64,000 nt of DNA from Egicoccus halophilus (GTDB taxonomy: Bacteria > Actinomycetota > Nitriliruptoria > Nitriliruptorales > Nitriliruptoraceae), in assembly GCF_004300825.1 (NCBI RefSeq), contig NZ_CP036250.1:2350001-2414000 (forward strand), read 5' to 3'. Both the position numbers and the translations under genes were made by a program. The notes under the pieces are model-generated. The model ran no database searches. It was not told where the DNA came from and saw only the letters and a program-made list of their open reading frames with translations. Positions 37,212-45,629 of this stretch are shown here, piece after piece. The stretch's first letter is position 1; each line of letters begins with the position of its first letter.

Positions 37212-37259
37212 CGGGGCCTCCTGGCGGACGCGGACGGCCGCGCGCGGCGCGGCGGCGGC

Positions 37260-38498
37260 TCAGCCTAGCGAGGCGGGCCCGGCCGGAAGGAGGTCCACGA
37301 CCGCGTCGAGGATGCGCTCGGCGACGGCGCGCTTGGTCGCCAGCCCGACCTCGGTCCTGGCACCGTCACGGCCCAGGATGACGACCCGGTTGGTGTCGAC
37401 GCCGAAGCCGGCGTCGGACGCGCCGACGTCGTTGACGACCAACAGGTCGGCGTTCTTGCGGGCGAGCTTGTCGCGACCGTACGCCTCGACGTCGTCGGTC
37501 TCCGCGGCGAAGCCGACCAGGAGCGGCTGCGCGTGTCCTCCGCGACGCCGTTCGCCCAGATCCGCGAGGATGTCGGGATTGGGCACGAGCTCGAGGCGCG
37601 GGGCACCGGCGGACTTCTTGAGCTTGGACCCGGCGGCCGTGACGGGCCGGAAGTCGGCGACCGCGGCGGCCTTGACGACCACGTCGACGTCGGCGACCCG
37701 GTCGAACACCGCGGCATGCATGTCGAGCGCGGTGGTGACATCGGTGCGGATGACCCCCGGTGGGGTCGTCAGCGACGTCGGCGCGGCGACGAGCTGCACC
37801 TCGGCACCGCGCGCGGCGGCGGCCGCGGCCAGCGCGAACCCCATCTTCCCGCTCGACCGGTTGCCGAGGAAGCGCACCGGGTCGATCGGTTCCCGGGTCC
37901 CGCCGGCGGTCACCAGCACGCGGACGCCGGCCAGGTCGTCGCGCCGACGGTGTGCCGCGGTGGCGTGGGCGACGACGCGGGCGAACGCCTCGTCGGGCTC
38001 GACCAGCCGGCCGGCGCCCGCGTCGCCGCCCATCAGCGCCCCGACGGCCGGGCCGAGCACGTCGACGCCACGGGCCCGCAGCACCTCGGCGTTCGCGCGG
38101 GTGGCGGGGTGCTGCCACATCTCGGTGTGCATCGCCGGGGCGACCACCAGCGGGCAGGTCGCGGCCAGCAACGTGGTGGTGAGCAGGTCGTCGGCGTGCC
38201 CCCCGGCGAGCTTGGCCAGCACGTTCGCCGTCGCCGGGTAGACCACCGCGACGTCGGCGGACCGGCCGAGCGCGACGTGGGTCTCGTCGGGGATGTCGGT
38301 CCACACCTCGTCGCGGACGGGGCGGCCCGTGATGCCCTCGAAGGTCGCCGCGCCCACGAAGTGTCGGGCGCCGCGGGTGAGCACCGGCTCGACCGTCGCC
38401 CCCGCGCCGACCAGCAGGCGGGCGAGCAGCGCCGCCTTGTAGGCGGCGATGCCCCCGGTGACGCCGAGCAGGACACGGGTGCCGCGCAGATCGCTCAC
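37260..38498 (-). CDS. coaBC: Phosphopantothenoylcysteine synthetase/decarboxylase
   Basis: Bifunctional coenzyme A enzyme, 412 residues. Residues about 1-185 are the FMN-dependent CoaC decarboxylase (GVTGGIAAYKA, the active-site His in DIPDETHVALG, and PAMHTEMW). Residues about 190-405 are the CoaB synthetase (VLVTAGGTREPIDPVRFLGNRSSGKMG in parts; KLKKS near 305; LLVVNDVG). GTG start. It lies between rpoZ and metK as in most actinobacteria. Confidence 0.96.
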   Translation of the reverse strand: MSDLRGTRVLLGVTGGIAAYKAALLARLLVGAGATVEPVLTRGARHFVGAATFEGITGRPVRDEVWTDIPDETHVALGRSADVAVVYPATANVLAKLAGGHADDLLTTTLLAATCPLVVAPAMHTEMWQHPATRANAEVLRARGVDVLGPAVGALMGGDAGAGRLVEPDEAFARVVAHATAAHRRRDDLAGVRVLVTAGGTREPIDPVRFLGNRSSGKMGFALAAAAAARGAEVQLVAAPTSLTTPPGVIRTDVTTALDMHAAVFDRVADVDVVVKAAAVADFRPVTAAGSKLKKSAGAPRLELVPNPDILADLGERRRGGHAQPLLVGFAAETDDVEAYGRDKLARKNADLLVVNDVGASDAGFGVDTNRVVILGRDGARTEVGLATKRAVAERILDAVVDLLPAGPASLG

Positions 38499-38532
38499 GT
38501 CAGGGGCTCGCTGCTCGTCCGGGCGGACCCGG

Positions 38533-38802
38533 TCAGGCCTGCTCGTCGCCCTCGATGAAGGCGAGCGGGTCCTCGGTGGTGCCGGACGACTCGACGCCCT
38601 CGATCTTCGCCTGCGAGATCTCCTCGAGGGCGATCGACAGCGGCTTGTTCGACTCGGTCTGCACCAGCGGCGGGACGTACTGGCCCAGGCCCTCGCCGAG
38701 CTGGGCGTAGTAGCCGTTGATCTCGCGGGCGCGCTTGGCCGAGAGGTGCACCAGGTGGAACTTCGAGTCCACCTTGTCCATCAGGTCGTCGATGCGAGCG
38801 AT
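38533..38802 (-). CDS. rpoZ: RNA polymerase omega subunit (apparent AUC start)
   Basis: Small subunit that folds around the beta' C-terminus. Conserved parts are [30 protein letters not shown] and [11 protein letters not shown]. The first ATG (38781) would remove part of the conserved N-terminal IDDL segment. Extending upstream gives [15 protein letters not shown] with an ATC codon at 38802 in the start position and GGAGGT six bases before it (38809-38814). I therefore call 89 residues from AUC. A TAGCCT hexamer at 38905-38910 (minus strand) is a likely -10 box. Confidence 0.9.
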   Translation of the reverse strand: MARIDDLMDKVDSKFHLVHLSAKRAREINGYYAQLGEGLGQYVPPLVQTESNKPLSIALEEISQAKIEGVESSGTTEDPLAFIEGDEQA

Positions 38803-38814
38803 CGGAGTACCTCC
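38800..38814 (-). promoter_or_regulatory. Ribosome-binding site and AUC start of rpoZ
   Basis: Minus strand reads GGAGGT, six bases, then ATC GCT CGC. The consensus Shine-Dalgarno at ideal spacing marks ATC as the start; the downstream ATG at 38781 has no such site. The infC start has the same layout (AGGAGG, seven bases, ATC). Confidence 0.7.
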
Positions 38815-39037
38815 GCGTGGGGGCGGCTGGCCCGGGAACGGGCGTGGGGAAGGCGGCGACCGGGCCCGACGGCAGGCCGAGACCCCGCCGCAGCGGTCAC
38901 GGGCAGGCTACCGCCTCGACCCGACGGTGTCCGTGCACCCGCCGCGGGTCGCGTCCACAACCGCCTCGGGACAGGTGGTCGGCCGGCTACGGTGGGTGGC
39001 CGTGGTCCGGCGACCGGGCGGACCTGCCGGTGGGGTG

Positions 39038-39802
39038 ATGCGCACGATGGACGGGGCGGTGCTCGTCGTGCTGGCCGTGGTGGCCATCGGCGGCCTGGCG
39101 TCGTACGCCGCCTGGCGCCACCGGCAGGCGTTGCAGGAGTCGATGACCCGACTGCTCGAACGCGAACCGGGCCTGCGCCGGACCGACCACCCGGCCGGCC
39201 TCGACGCCCGCGAACTGGCGCGCGGCTTCGCCGGCTGCCCGAAGGGCGACCGGCGCTACGGGGTTCGTCACGGCGTCGAGGGCCCGCTGTCGACGACGAT
39301 GGCCGGCGAGGCCGTCGACGTGCACGCGAGCGCCTTCGAGTGGTGGTGGGAGGAGCGACGCCAGAACCGCGACGCCAACGGCAACACCACCACCAGCTAC
39401 GTGACGCGGCGCACGATGGTCGGCGTGACCCGGCTCCCCGTGCGGATCCCCGACCACGTCTCCGTCGGCCCGGAGTCGGTGTTCGGCCGGCTCGGGCTGA
39501 GCCGCCGCGACCACCAGCTCGAGTCGGACACCTTCAACCGCCGCTTCCGGGTGGTCGCCGACGACCGGATGCTGACGGTCCAACTGCTCGACGCCCGACT
39601 CCAGCAGCTGCTGCTCGACGAGTACACCGGGCGCACGGTCGAGCTCACCGGCGACCTGCTGGTGCTCGCCGGCGACCCGTCGCAGCGCGACGACTCGCTG
39701 ACCGGCTGCATCGGGCGGTTGCCGGCCGTGCGCCAGGACACGGCCCGGCTGCTCGCCCACGTGCCGACGTCGTTCTGGCGCGCCGTCGACCATCCGCGCT
39801 GA
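39038..39802 (+). CDS. Membrane-anchored DUF3137-like protein
   Basis: A 254-residue protein with one N-terminal transmembrane segment (about 5-22, AVLVVLAVVAIGGLASYA) and a long soluble domain. The second half (ESDTFNRRFRVVADDRMLT, then LLDARLQQLLLDEYTGRTVELTGDLLVLAG) resembles DUF3137 proteins, which often neighbour LemA. I use ATG 39038; GTG 39035 and ATG 39047 are close alternatives. It is followed after 19 bp by lemA and forms with it a plus-strand pair inside a minus-strand operon. Function unknown; DUF3137 identity is by eye. Confidence 0.7.
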   Translation: MRTMDGAVLVVLAVVAIGGLASYAAWRHRQALQESMTRLLEREPGLRRTDHPAGLDARELARGFAGCPKGDRRYGVRHGVEGPLSTTMAGEAVDVHASAFEWWWEERRQNRDANGNTTTSYVTRRTMVGVTRLPVRIPDHVSVGPESVFGRLGLSRRDHQLESDTFNRRFRVVADDRMLTVQLLDARLQQLLLDEYTGRTVELTGDLLVLAGDPSQRDDSLTGCIGRLPAVRQDTARLLAHVPTSFWRAVDHPR

Positions 39803-39821
39803 CGCGCCGTCAGGAGACCCC

Positions 39822-40391
39822 GTGGAACCCGGCCTCGTCGTCGTGATCGCGCTCGTGCTCACCCTGCCCCTGCTGGTCGTCTACTCCTACAACCGGTTCG
39901 TCGCCCAGCGCGCCTCGATGGACGCGGCCTGGGCGGGCATCGACGTCGAGCTGCAGCGACGCCATGACCTCGTGCCCAACCTGGTCCACAGCGTGCAGGG
40001 CTACGCGGCGCACGAACGGCAGTTGCTCGAGCGCGTCGTCGAGGCCCGCAACCGTGCCGTCGCGGCCGTCCCCGAGGACGTCACGGTGTCCGAGCAGGCC
40101 CGTGCCGAGGACGCGCTGACCGAACGGCTCACCGGGCTGCTCGCGCTGTCGGAGGCCTATCCGCAGCTGCGCGCCGACCGGGTGTTCCTGGACCTGCAAC
40201 GCGAGCTGGTCGACACCGAGGACCGCATCTCCGCCTCGCGACGTCTGTACAACCTCGAGGTGGCCGCCTACGAGCGACGCCGGCAGGCGTTCCCGTCGAA
40301 CCTCGTCGCCTCGGGCTTCGGGTTCGAACCGCGCCCGCTGTTCGAGATCCTCGACGCCGCCGCGCGCCACGCCCCGCACGTGGCGAGCTGA
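39822..40391 (+). CDS. LemA family protein
   Basis: A 189-residue single-pass membrane protein with a signal-anchor at about 4-22 (LVVVIALVLTLPLLVVYSYN). The four-helix LemA bundle has the signature NRFVAQRASMDAAWAGIDVE, RRHDLVPNLVHSVQGYA and LQRELVDTEDRISASRRLYN. It ends with the FPSNLVASGFGF-type tail. GTG start with AGGAG five bases upstream. LemA proteins are envelope proteins of unclear function. Convergent with gmk. Confidence 0.92.
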   Translation: MEPGLVVVIALVLTLPLLVVYSYNRFVAQRASMDAAWAGIDVELQRRHDLVPNLVHSVQGYAAHERQLLERVVEARNRAVAAVPEDVTVSEQARAEDALTERLTGLLALSEAYPQLRADRVFLDLQRELVDTEDRISASRRLYNLEVAAYERRRQAFPSNLVASGFGFEPRPLFEILDAAARHAPHVAS

Positions 40392-40420
40392 CCGCGCGAG
40401 GTGGGCGGCGGCCGGCCGCG

Positions 40421-40984
40421 TCAGCCGGTTCGGGCGGCCGCGATCGCGTCGCGGACCTCGGCGACGCAGCGCTCGAGGTCGTCGTTGACGACCACCTGGT
40501 CGAACGCGTCGCGCTGCGCGAGTTCGCGGCGTGCGACCTCGAGACGGGCGGCGACGGCCACGTCGTCCTCCGTCCCACGCTGGCGCAGGCGGCGTTCGAG
40601 CTCGTCGAACGACGGTGGGGCGAGGAACACCAGCAGCGCGTCGGGATCCTGCTCGCGCACCTGCAGGGCGCCCTGCACCTCGATGTCGAGCAGCACGACC
40701 TTGCCGTCGGCGACCGCCTCGGCGACCGGGCCGCGCGGGGTGCCGTACAGGTTGCCGGCGTACTCGGCCCACTCGAGCAGCTCGCCCCGGGTCACCATCG
40801 CCTCGAAGCCGAGGCGGTCGAGGAAGCGGTAGTGGACGCCGTCGACCTCGCGTGGCCGGGCGGCGCGGGTGGTGGCCGAGACCGACAGCACCGCGTCGGG
40901 CAGCGTCGCGCGCAGGCGGGCGTGCACCGTGCCCTTGCCCACGCCGCTCGGGCCGGCGATGACGACCAGCAGACCACGCGTCAC
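40421..40984 (-). CDS. gmk: Guanylate kinase
   Basis: Phosphorylates GMP to GDP. The 187-residue protein has the P-loop AGPSGVGKGT, the GMP-binding SATTRAARPREVDGVHYRF and GNLYGTPR, and LLDIEVQGALQVR. GTG start overlaps the mihF stop by four bases. It normally sits next to rpoZ, but here the DUF3137/LemA pair lies between. Confidence 0.97.
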   Translation of the reverse strand: MTRGLLVVIAGPSGVGKGTVHARLRATLPDAVLSVSATTRAARPREVDGVHYRFLDRLGFEAMVTRGELLEWAEYAGNLYGTPRGPVAEAVADGKVVLLDIEVQGALQVREQDPDALLVFLAPPSFDELERRLRQRGTEDDVAVAARLEVARRELAQRDAFDQVVVNDDLERCVAEVRDAIAAARTG

Positions 40985-41301
40985 GAGCGCGACTCGAAGG
41001 TCGCCAGCAGCGCCTCGGTCTGGCGGGGACCGAGACCGCGCAGGCGGCGGGTCGGGGCGATGTCGAGCCGCTCCATGAGCCGTCGGGCCTTGACCGGACC
41101 GTAGGCCGGCATGGCCTCGATGACCTCCGACACCTTCATCTTCGCCAACGCGTCGGCGCTGCCGGCCCGCTCCAGCACCTCGCCCAGACTGACCTCACCG
41201 GCCTTGAGCATCTGCTTGAGCTCCGCACGGATGCGGCGCGCCTCCGCCGCCTTCTGCAGGGCGGCGCGGCGCTGCTCGGGGTCGAGCTCGGGCAGCGGCA
41301 T
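40981..41301 (-). CDS. mihF: Integration host factor-like nucleoid protein, actinobacterial type
   Basis: Small DNA-binding protein (106 residues) of the mIHF/sIHF family. It has a long basic N-terminal helix (PEQRRAALQKAAEARRIRAE) and an H2TH/HhH-like core (VSEVIEAMPAYGPVKARRLME, then GLGPRQTEALLATF). Immediately upstream of and overlapping gmk, as in actinobacteria generally. ATG start with GGAGC about eight bases upstream; TAGGGT at 41382-41387 (minus) may be the -10 box. Confidence 0.94.
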   Translation of the reverse strand: MPLPELDPEQRRAALQKAAEARRIRAELKQMLKAGEVSLGEVLERAGSADALAKMKVSEVIEAMPAYGPVKARRLMERLDIAPTRRLRGLGPRQTEALLATFESRS

Positions 41302-41558
41302 GATCGATTCGCTCCGGACGGCGCGCCGCGGTGCCGAGGCATGCGGCGGGGGTGCGGGACGTGCGGTGGGCGGAGAGGTGCACCCTAGTCCGGAGGCGGA
41401 CGGCGGGAGGTCGACGCCCGCGTCGGGCGGAGGTTCGGCGCCGGGCCGCTCGATGGGGTGAGGGTGGCATCGGGGTGTCCGGTGGGGCAGCCGCTAGCGT
41501 CCCGGCGACCGGCGTGGCGGTCGCGGCCGGCACGCGTACCCGGTGGGCAGGAGTGGCG

Positions 41559-42176
41559 TTGAGCAGCATCGATCAGTTCGTCCTCGGGGTCGACCTCGAC
41601 GGGGTCTGCGCCGACTACGAGGGCGCGTTCCGTGCCTCGGTCGTACGCCACTTCGGCCGCGAACCCGACCAGCTGCCACCGCAGACGGTCATGGACGCCT
41701 ACTCGCAGTGGGGTCTGACCTTCGAGCAGTTCGAGCAGGCCCACCGCAAGGCCGTGCTCGAGGACCGCATGTTCCGCACCATGGACGCGCTGCCCGGCGT
41801 GTCCGAAGCGCTGTGGCGGCTGTCGGACGCCGGCGTGTGGATCCGCATCATCACCCACCGGCTGCTGTTCAACTGGGCCCACGAGTCGACCGCGGCCGAC
41901 ACGGCCTTCTGGCTCGACGAGCACCGCATCCCCTACCGCGACCTGTGCTTCATCGGCGACAAGCCCAACGTCGGCGCGGACCTGTACGTCGACGACTCGC
42001 CCAGCAACGTGATCGCCCTGCGCGAGGCCGGCAAGGCCGCGATCGTGTTCGACCAGCCCTACAACCGCGACCTGCCCGGACCGCGCGCGACGAGCTGGGA
42101 CGACGTCGTGGCCCTCGTCGAGGGTGAGCTCGACGCCCGCCGCCGCCAGGTCCCCCTCCCCCTCGACCTCGAGTAG
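41559..42176 (+). CDS. HAD-family 5'(3')-deoxyribonucleotidase-like protein
   Basis: A 205-residue phosphatase of the NT5C type. HAD motif I is GVDLDGVCADYEG (Asp nucleophile), motif II lies in IIRIITHR, and the C-terminal acidic motif is IGDKPNVGADLYVDDSPSN. The TTG at 41559 is preceded by AGGAG with a 5-base spacer; a GTG six bases earlier overlaps that site. TAGCGT at 41495-41500 is a candidate -10 box. It is followed by pyrE, so a role in nucleotide pool control is plausible but inferred. Confidence 0.8.
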   Translation: MSSIDQFVLGVDLDGVCADYEGAFRASVVRHFGREPDQLPPQTVMDAYSQWGLTFEQFEQAHRKAVLEDRMFRTMDALPGVSEALWRLSDAGVWIRIITHRLLFNWAHESTAADTAFWLDEHRIPYRDLCFIGDKPNVGADLYVDDSPSNVIALREAGKAAIVFDQPYNRDLPGPRATSWDDVVALVEGELDARRRQVPLPLDLE

Positions 42177-42273
42177 CACCCGTCGACCGCGGGGTGGTGA
42201 CGGTTGCGCCCCGTCGAGCCGTCGCCGGTGCTACGCCTACGCTGCCGGCGCCTCGACCGGAACGGACGCGCTC

Positions 42274-42957
42274 ATCGACCGCCACGCCCGCACCCGCGAC
42301 TTCGTCGACTTCATGGTCCGCTGCGACGTGCTCACCTTCGGGGACTTCGTCGCCAAGTCGGGCCGGCGCACCCCGTACTTCGTCAACGCCGGCCGCTACC
42401 GCACCGGCGCCCAGGTCGCCGAACTCGGCCGCTTCTACGCCGAGCTGGTGGTCGAGACCTTCGGTGACGACGTCGACGTCCTTTTCGGCCCCGCCTACAA
42501 GGGCATCCCGCTCGCGGTGACCACCGCCATCGCGCTGGCCGAGCACCACGGACGCGACGTCGGGTTCTGCTTCGACCGCAAGGAGGCCAAGGACCACGGC
42601 GAGGGCGGCCAGCTCGTCGGCGCCCAGCTGCGCGACGGTGACCGCGTGGTCGTCGTCGAGGACGTGACCACGGCTGGCACCTCGATCCGCACCACCCTGC
42701 CGCTGCTGCGCGCGGCCGCCGACGTCGAGGTGCTCGGGCTGGTGGTCGGGGTCGACCGTCGCGAGCGCGGTTCCCGCACCGACGTCACGGCGCTGGACGA
42801 GCTGGCCGCGGAGTACGGGCTGCAGGTCGCCGCACTCGCGACGGTCGACGACCTCGTCGAGCACCTGCGCGACCGCGAGGTCGATGGTCGTCGGGTGCTC
42901 GGCAACGACGACCTCGACCGGCTCGCGGCGTACCGGGCGACCTACGGGGTCGGTTGA
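42274..42957 (+). CDS. pyrE: Orotate phosphoribosyltransferase (start uncertain)
   Basis: Converts orotate and PRPP to OMP. Visible motifs: LTFGDFVAKSGRRTPYFVN, FGPAYKGIPLAVT (flexible loop side), RKEAKDHGEGG (catalytic loop) and VVVVEDVTTAGTSIRTT, the PRPP-binding signature. No ATG, GTG or TTG occurs between the previous gene's stop and ATG 42313, which would begin inside the first helix. ATC at 42274 gives the expected N-terminal length (227 residues) but has only a weak GGA upstream. It stands apart from the main pyr operon 13 kb away. Confidence 0.85.
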   Translation: MDRHARTRDFVDFMVRCDVLTFGDFVAKSGRRTPYFVNAGRYRTGAQVAELGRFYAELVVETFGDDVDVLFGPAYKGIPLAVTTAIALAEHHGRDVGFCFDRKEAKDHGEGGQLVGAQLRDGDRVVVVEDVTTAGTSIRTTLPLLRAAADVEVLGLVVGVDRRERGSRTDVTALDELAAEYGLQVAALATVDDLVEHLRDREVDGRRVLGNDDLDRLAAYRATYGVG

Positions 42958-43076
42958 GTCGTCCCGGTACGCGACGACGCAACCGGCCGGACGGGGCCTT
43001 CACGCAACCTTTGCGATGGCGCGCGCACGACGTGCCGCTGCTCGCCCCGGGAAGGACAGTGGGTCGATGGGAGGGT

Positions 43077-43082
43077 TAGCCT
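43077..43082 (+). promoter_or_regulatory. Predicted -10 box for leaderless ftsH
   Basis: TAGCCT with five bases to the ftsH ATG. No Shine-Dalgarno lies in that gap, so the mRNA is probably leaderless. Confidence 0.5.
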
Positions 43083-43087
43083 GACCG

Positions 43088-45019
43088 ATGTCGCTCCACC
43101 GAGACCGTGAGTCGCCCGTGCTCAAGCCGCGCCGACCCTCCCGCTCCGAGGCCACCACCTCGCCACGCCGCTCGTTGCGAGGCGACGGCCCCTCCCCCGA
43201 CGTCTGGCGCGACAAGCGCGTCTGGTTCGCCGCCGTCGCACTGCTCGCGGTCGTCGGCGGGAGCATCGCGCTGTCCTGGCCGGCCCCCGAGGTCGAACCC
43301 GAGCGGGTCGTGCTCTCCGAGGCGCTGGCCCGGGTCGCGGCCGGCGAGGTCGCCTTCGCCAGCATCGACGACGCCAGCCGCGAGGTGCTCCTCGTGCTGG
43401 GCGACCCGGCGACGACCGGCTCGCCCCAGGTCGACGCCGACGGCTCGTTCGCGCTGCCCGAGGGGCAGCAGGTGGTCGCGGCGTTCAACGACGGCTACGG
43501 CCGTGACCTCGCCGCCGCGTTCTCCGCCGCGGGTGTGCCGTTCACGGGTGAGCCGCGTCCGGAGCCGGACCGTCTCACGCCGGTGCTGACCAACCTGCTG
43601 CCGGCCCTGATCATCGTCGGCTTCCTGCTCTGGTTCGTGGCCCGCAAGGGCGGGTTCGGGCAGTACGGCAAGTCCAGCCGCGGTCCCGCGGCCGTGCCGA
43701 CCACCCGTTTCTGCGACGTCGCCGGCGCCGACGAGGCCGTCAGCGAACTGCGCGAGGTCGTCGAACTGCTCCACGACCCGGAGAAGTTCGCCACCAGCGG
43801 CGCGACCGTCCCGCGCGGCTTCCTGCTCGAGGGCCCGCCCGGGACCGGCAAGACGCTGCTGGCCCGCGCCGTCGCCGGCGAGGCCGGGGTGCCCTTCTTC
43901 AGCCTGTCGGGCTCGGAGTTCGTCGAGATGTTCGTCGGTGTCGGCGCGAGCCGGGTCCGCGACGTGTTCGCCAAGGCCCGCAAGCACGAGCGCGCGATCA
44001 TCTTCATCGACGAGATCGACGCCATCGGCAAGGCCCGTGGCAACGGTCCGAGCTCGGGCGCCAACGACGAACGCGAGGCCACCCTCAACCAGCTGCTCGT
44101 CGAGATGGACGGCTTCGAGGGCTCCGGCATCATCACCCTGGCCGCCACCAACCGCGCCGACGTGCTCGACCAGGCACTGCTGCGCCCGGGCCGCTTCGAC
44201 CGCCGGATCGCGGTCCCTGCGCCCGACCGTGTCGGACGTACCCGCATCCTCGAACTGCACACGCAGGGCCGCCGTCTGGGCGACGACGTCGACCTCGTCT
44301 CGCTGGCCCGCCGGACGCCGGGCATGACCGGCGCGGACCTCGCGGCGCTGGTGAACGCCGCCACGCTCGAGGCTGCCCGCCAAGGGGCCGACGAGGTCAC
44401 CGCGAGCCACCTCGAGTCGGCCCTGTCGACCGCGATGCTCGGCCGCGAGCGGCGTTCCGCGGTCACCACCGATCGCGACCGCACCATCACCGCCTGGCAC
44501 GAGGCCGGGCACACCCTGGCCGCCCTGCTGCAGGAGCACGCCGACGACCCGGTCACCGTCACCATCGTGCCGCGTGGTCCGGCGGGTGGGGTGACCTGGA
44601 TGAGCGGCAACGACAACGCCTTCCTCACCCAGGAGGAGGCCCGCGCCAAGCTCGTGACCGCCATGGGCGGGCGCGCCGCCGAGGAGCGGCTCCTCGACGG
44701 CTCGTTCACGCAGGGCGCCGCCGGCGACTTCCAGCACGCCACGGAGCTGGCCACCAACATGGTGACCCGCTACGGCATGAGCACGCTGGGCGTGGCCAGC
44801 CTGTCCCCCGAACAGGTCGTCAACGGTCCGCTCGCGACGCAGGTGCACACGGCCGTCAACGAGCTGCTCGACGAGGCCCTCGGTCAGGCCCGGGCGCTGC
44901 TGCAGGCCAACGCCGCGCTGCTGCAGGCGGTCGCCGACGGGCTGCTGCTCGAGGAGACGCTGCACCTGGCCGACATCCTGCGGCTGCAGGGCGAGCTCGG
45001 CACCGTCACCGCCGGCTGA
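43088..45019 (+). CDS. ftsH: ATP-dependent zinc metalloprotease FtsH
   Basis: Membrane-bound AAA+ protease, 643 residues. A basic cytoplasmic tail of about 43 residues precedes TM1 (about 46-64). The extracytoplasmic domain runs to about 160 and TM2 to about 184 ([15 protein letters not shown]). The AAA module has Walker A GPPGTGKT (249-256), Walker [11 protein letters not shown] and the second region of homology ending [11 protein letters not shown]. The protease domain has the zinc site HEAGH (471-475) and [10 protein letters not shown]. The N-terminal extension is longer than usual. It lies alone, not beside tilS-hpt or folE as often in actinobacteria. Confidence 0.95.
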   Translation: MSLHRDRESPVLKPRRPSRSEATTSPRRSLRGDGPSPDVWRDKRVWFAAVALLAVVGGSIALSWPAPEVEPERVVLSEALARVAAGEVAFASIDDASREVLLVLGDPATTGSPQVDADGSFALPEGQQVVAAFNDGYGRDLAAAFSAAGVPFTGEPRPEPDRLTPVLTNLLPALIIVGFLLWFVARKGGFGQYGKSSRGPAAVPTTRFCDVAGADEAVSELREVVELLHDPEKFATSGATVPRGFLLEGPPGTGKTLLARAVAGEAGVPFFSLSGSEFVEMFVGVGASRVRDVFAKARKHERAIIFIDEIDAIGKARGNGPSSGANDEREATLNQLLVEMDGFEGSGIITLAATNRADVLDQALLRPGRFDRRIAVPAPDRVGRTRILELHTQGRRLGDDVDLVSLARRTPGMTGADLAALVNAATLEAARQGADEVTASHLESALSTAMLGRERRSAVTTDRDRTITAWHEAGHTLAALLQEHADDPVTVTIVPRGPAGGVTWMSGNDNAFLTQEEARAKLVTAMGGRAAEERLLDGSFTQGAAGDFQHATELATNMVTRYGMSTLGVASLSPEQVVNGPLATQVHTAVNELLDEALGQARALLQANAALLQAVADGLLLEETLHLADILRLQGELGTVTAG

Positions 45020-45055
45020 CCTCGCTCGGGTGCCGCCGGCAGGGTCTGCCCGGAG

Positions 45056-45223
45056 CCATCCGTGCGCCCTGATCCGCACCGCCCGACGTCCGGACGCACA
45101 GATCGCACTCAGTACCACCGCGACCGTCGACCCGTGCGTGCTCATCTGCACACGGCCGGCTTTCCGACGCACGTGCGTCACACCGAACGTGCATCCTGGG
45201 TCGCGTGCAGCTGGGTCGGGATG
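45056..45223. repeat. Dispersed 168-bp repeat, copy 1
   Basis: The same sequence recurs in direct orientation at 54627-54793; by eye about 19 of 168 positions differ (about 89% identity). It starts CCATCCGTGCGCCCT and ends GGGTCGGGATG. It contains the perfect 14-bp palindrome GACGCACGTGCGTC (45166-45179). Both strands stay open but the differences between copies are mostly non-synonymous in those frames, so it is not coding. It lies 37 bp after ftsH. Confidence 0.9.
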
Positions 45224-45629
45224 GGCGCATCGCGATACCAGGCCGAGCCGTCGAGTTACGCCCGTTCGGGTCGACTCCAGCAATCGGAGACCGCTGGAGT
45301 CGAAGGTTGCCGCCATCAGCTCCTTGGCGCTCCTGGGCAGTGCGCTCGTGGTTGCCTCCACGTTCGTTGATCACCCCTGGTTCCGCGTCGGAGCCGCCTT
45401 GGCGCTGCTCGCCGTGCTCGTCTCCTCGTCTTGGAGCATCGATCCCGGCGAGATCGCTGAAAGCCCGCTCGAATCAGCAGAGCTACTGCCACTCAGGCCG
45501 AGGCCGACCTGCGGCCACGAAACCGAACGCCGACACCGGTCGAACACGCCCGGATCCCTCTGGTGCTCCGGCTCCGACGCACCAGGTGGTGGTGTTCACT
45601 GCGTGCCGGGATCGGCGGCGGGGGTAGAG
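45224..45629. other. No confident gene; open hydrophobic stretch
   Basis: The plus-strand frame used by the following gene is open throughout. At 45315-45440 it would encode two hydrophobic segments (SLALLGSALVVASTFV and VGAALALLAVLVSSSW). The intervening Arg/Gly/Pro-rich reading to 45629 looks unlike a protein, and no ATG or GTG with a ribosome-binding site precedes the hydrophobic part (GAAGG lies eight bases before an ATC at 45315). It may be a remnant of a membrane-protein gene or part of a longer version of the next gene. Confidence 0.4.

Noticed and set aside
37212-37259. SAM riboswitch before metK
   Set aside because: The gap is only 48 bp and shows just a -10-like hexamer and the Shine-Dalgarno.
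42124-42957. pyrE starting at GTG 42124
   Set aside because: It would overlap the preceding deoxynucleotidase by more than 50 bases and add an Arg/Ser-rich stretch unlike any PyrE.
45056-45223. Small protein MSTHGSTVA... encoded on the minus strand of both 168-bp repeat copies
   Set aside because: Differences between the two copies are mainly amino-acid changing in that frame and there is no ribosome-binding site, so no protein constraint is evident.
43076-45361. 761-codon minus-strand frame
   Set aside because: Antisense to ftsH for most of its length; the remaining part reads through the 168-bp repeat.
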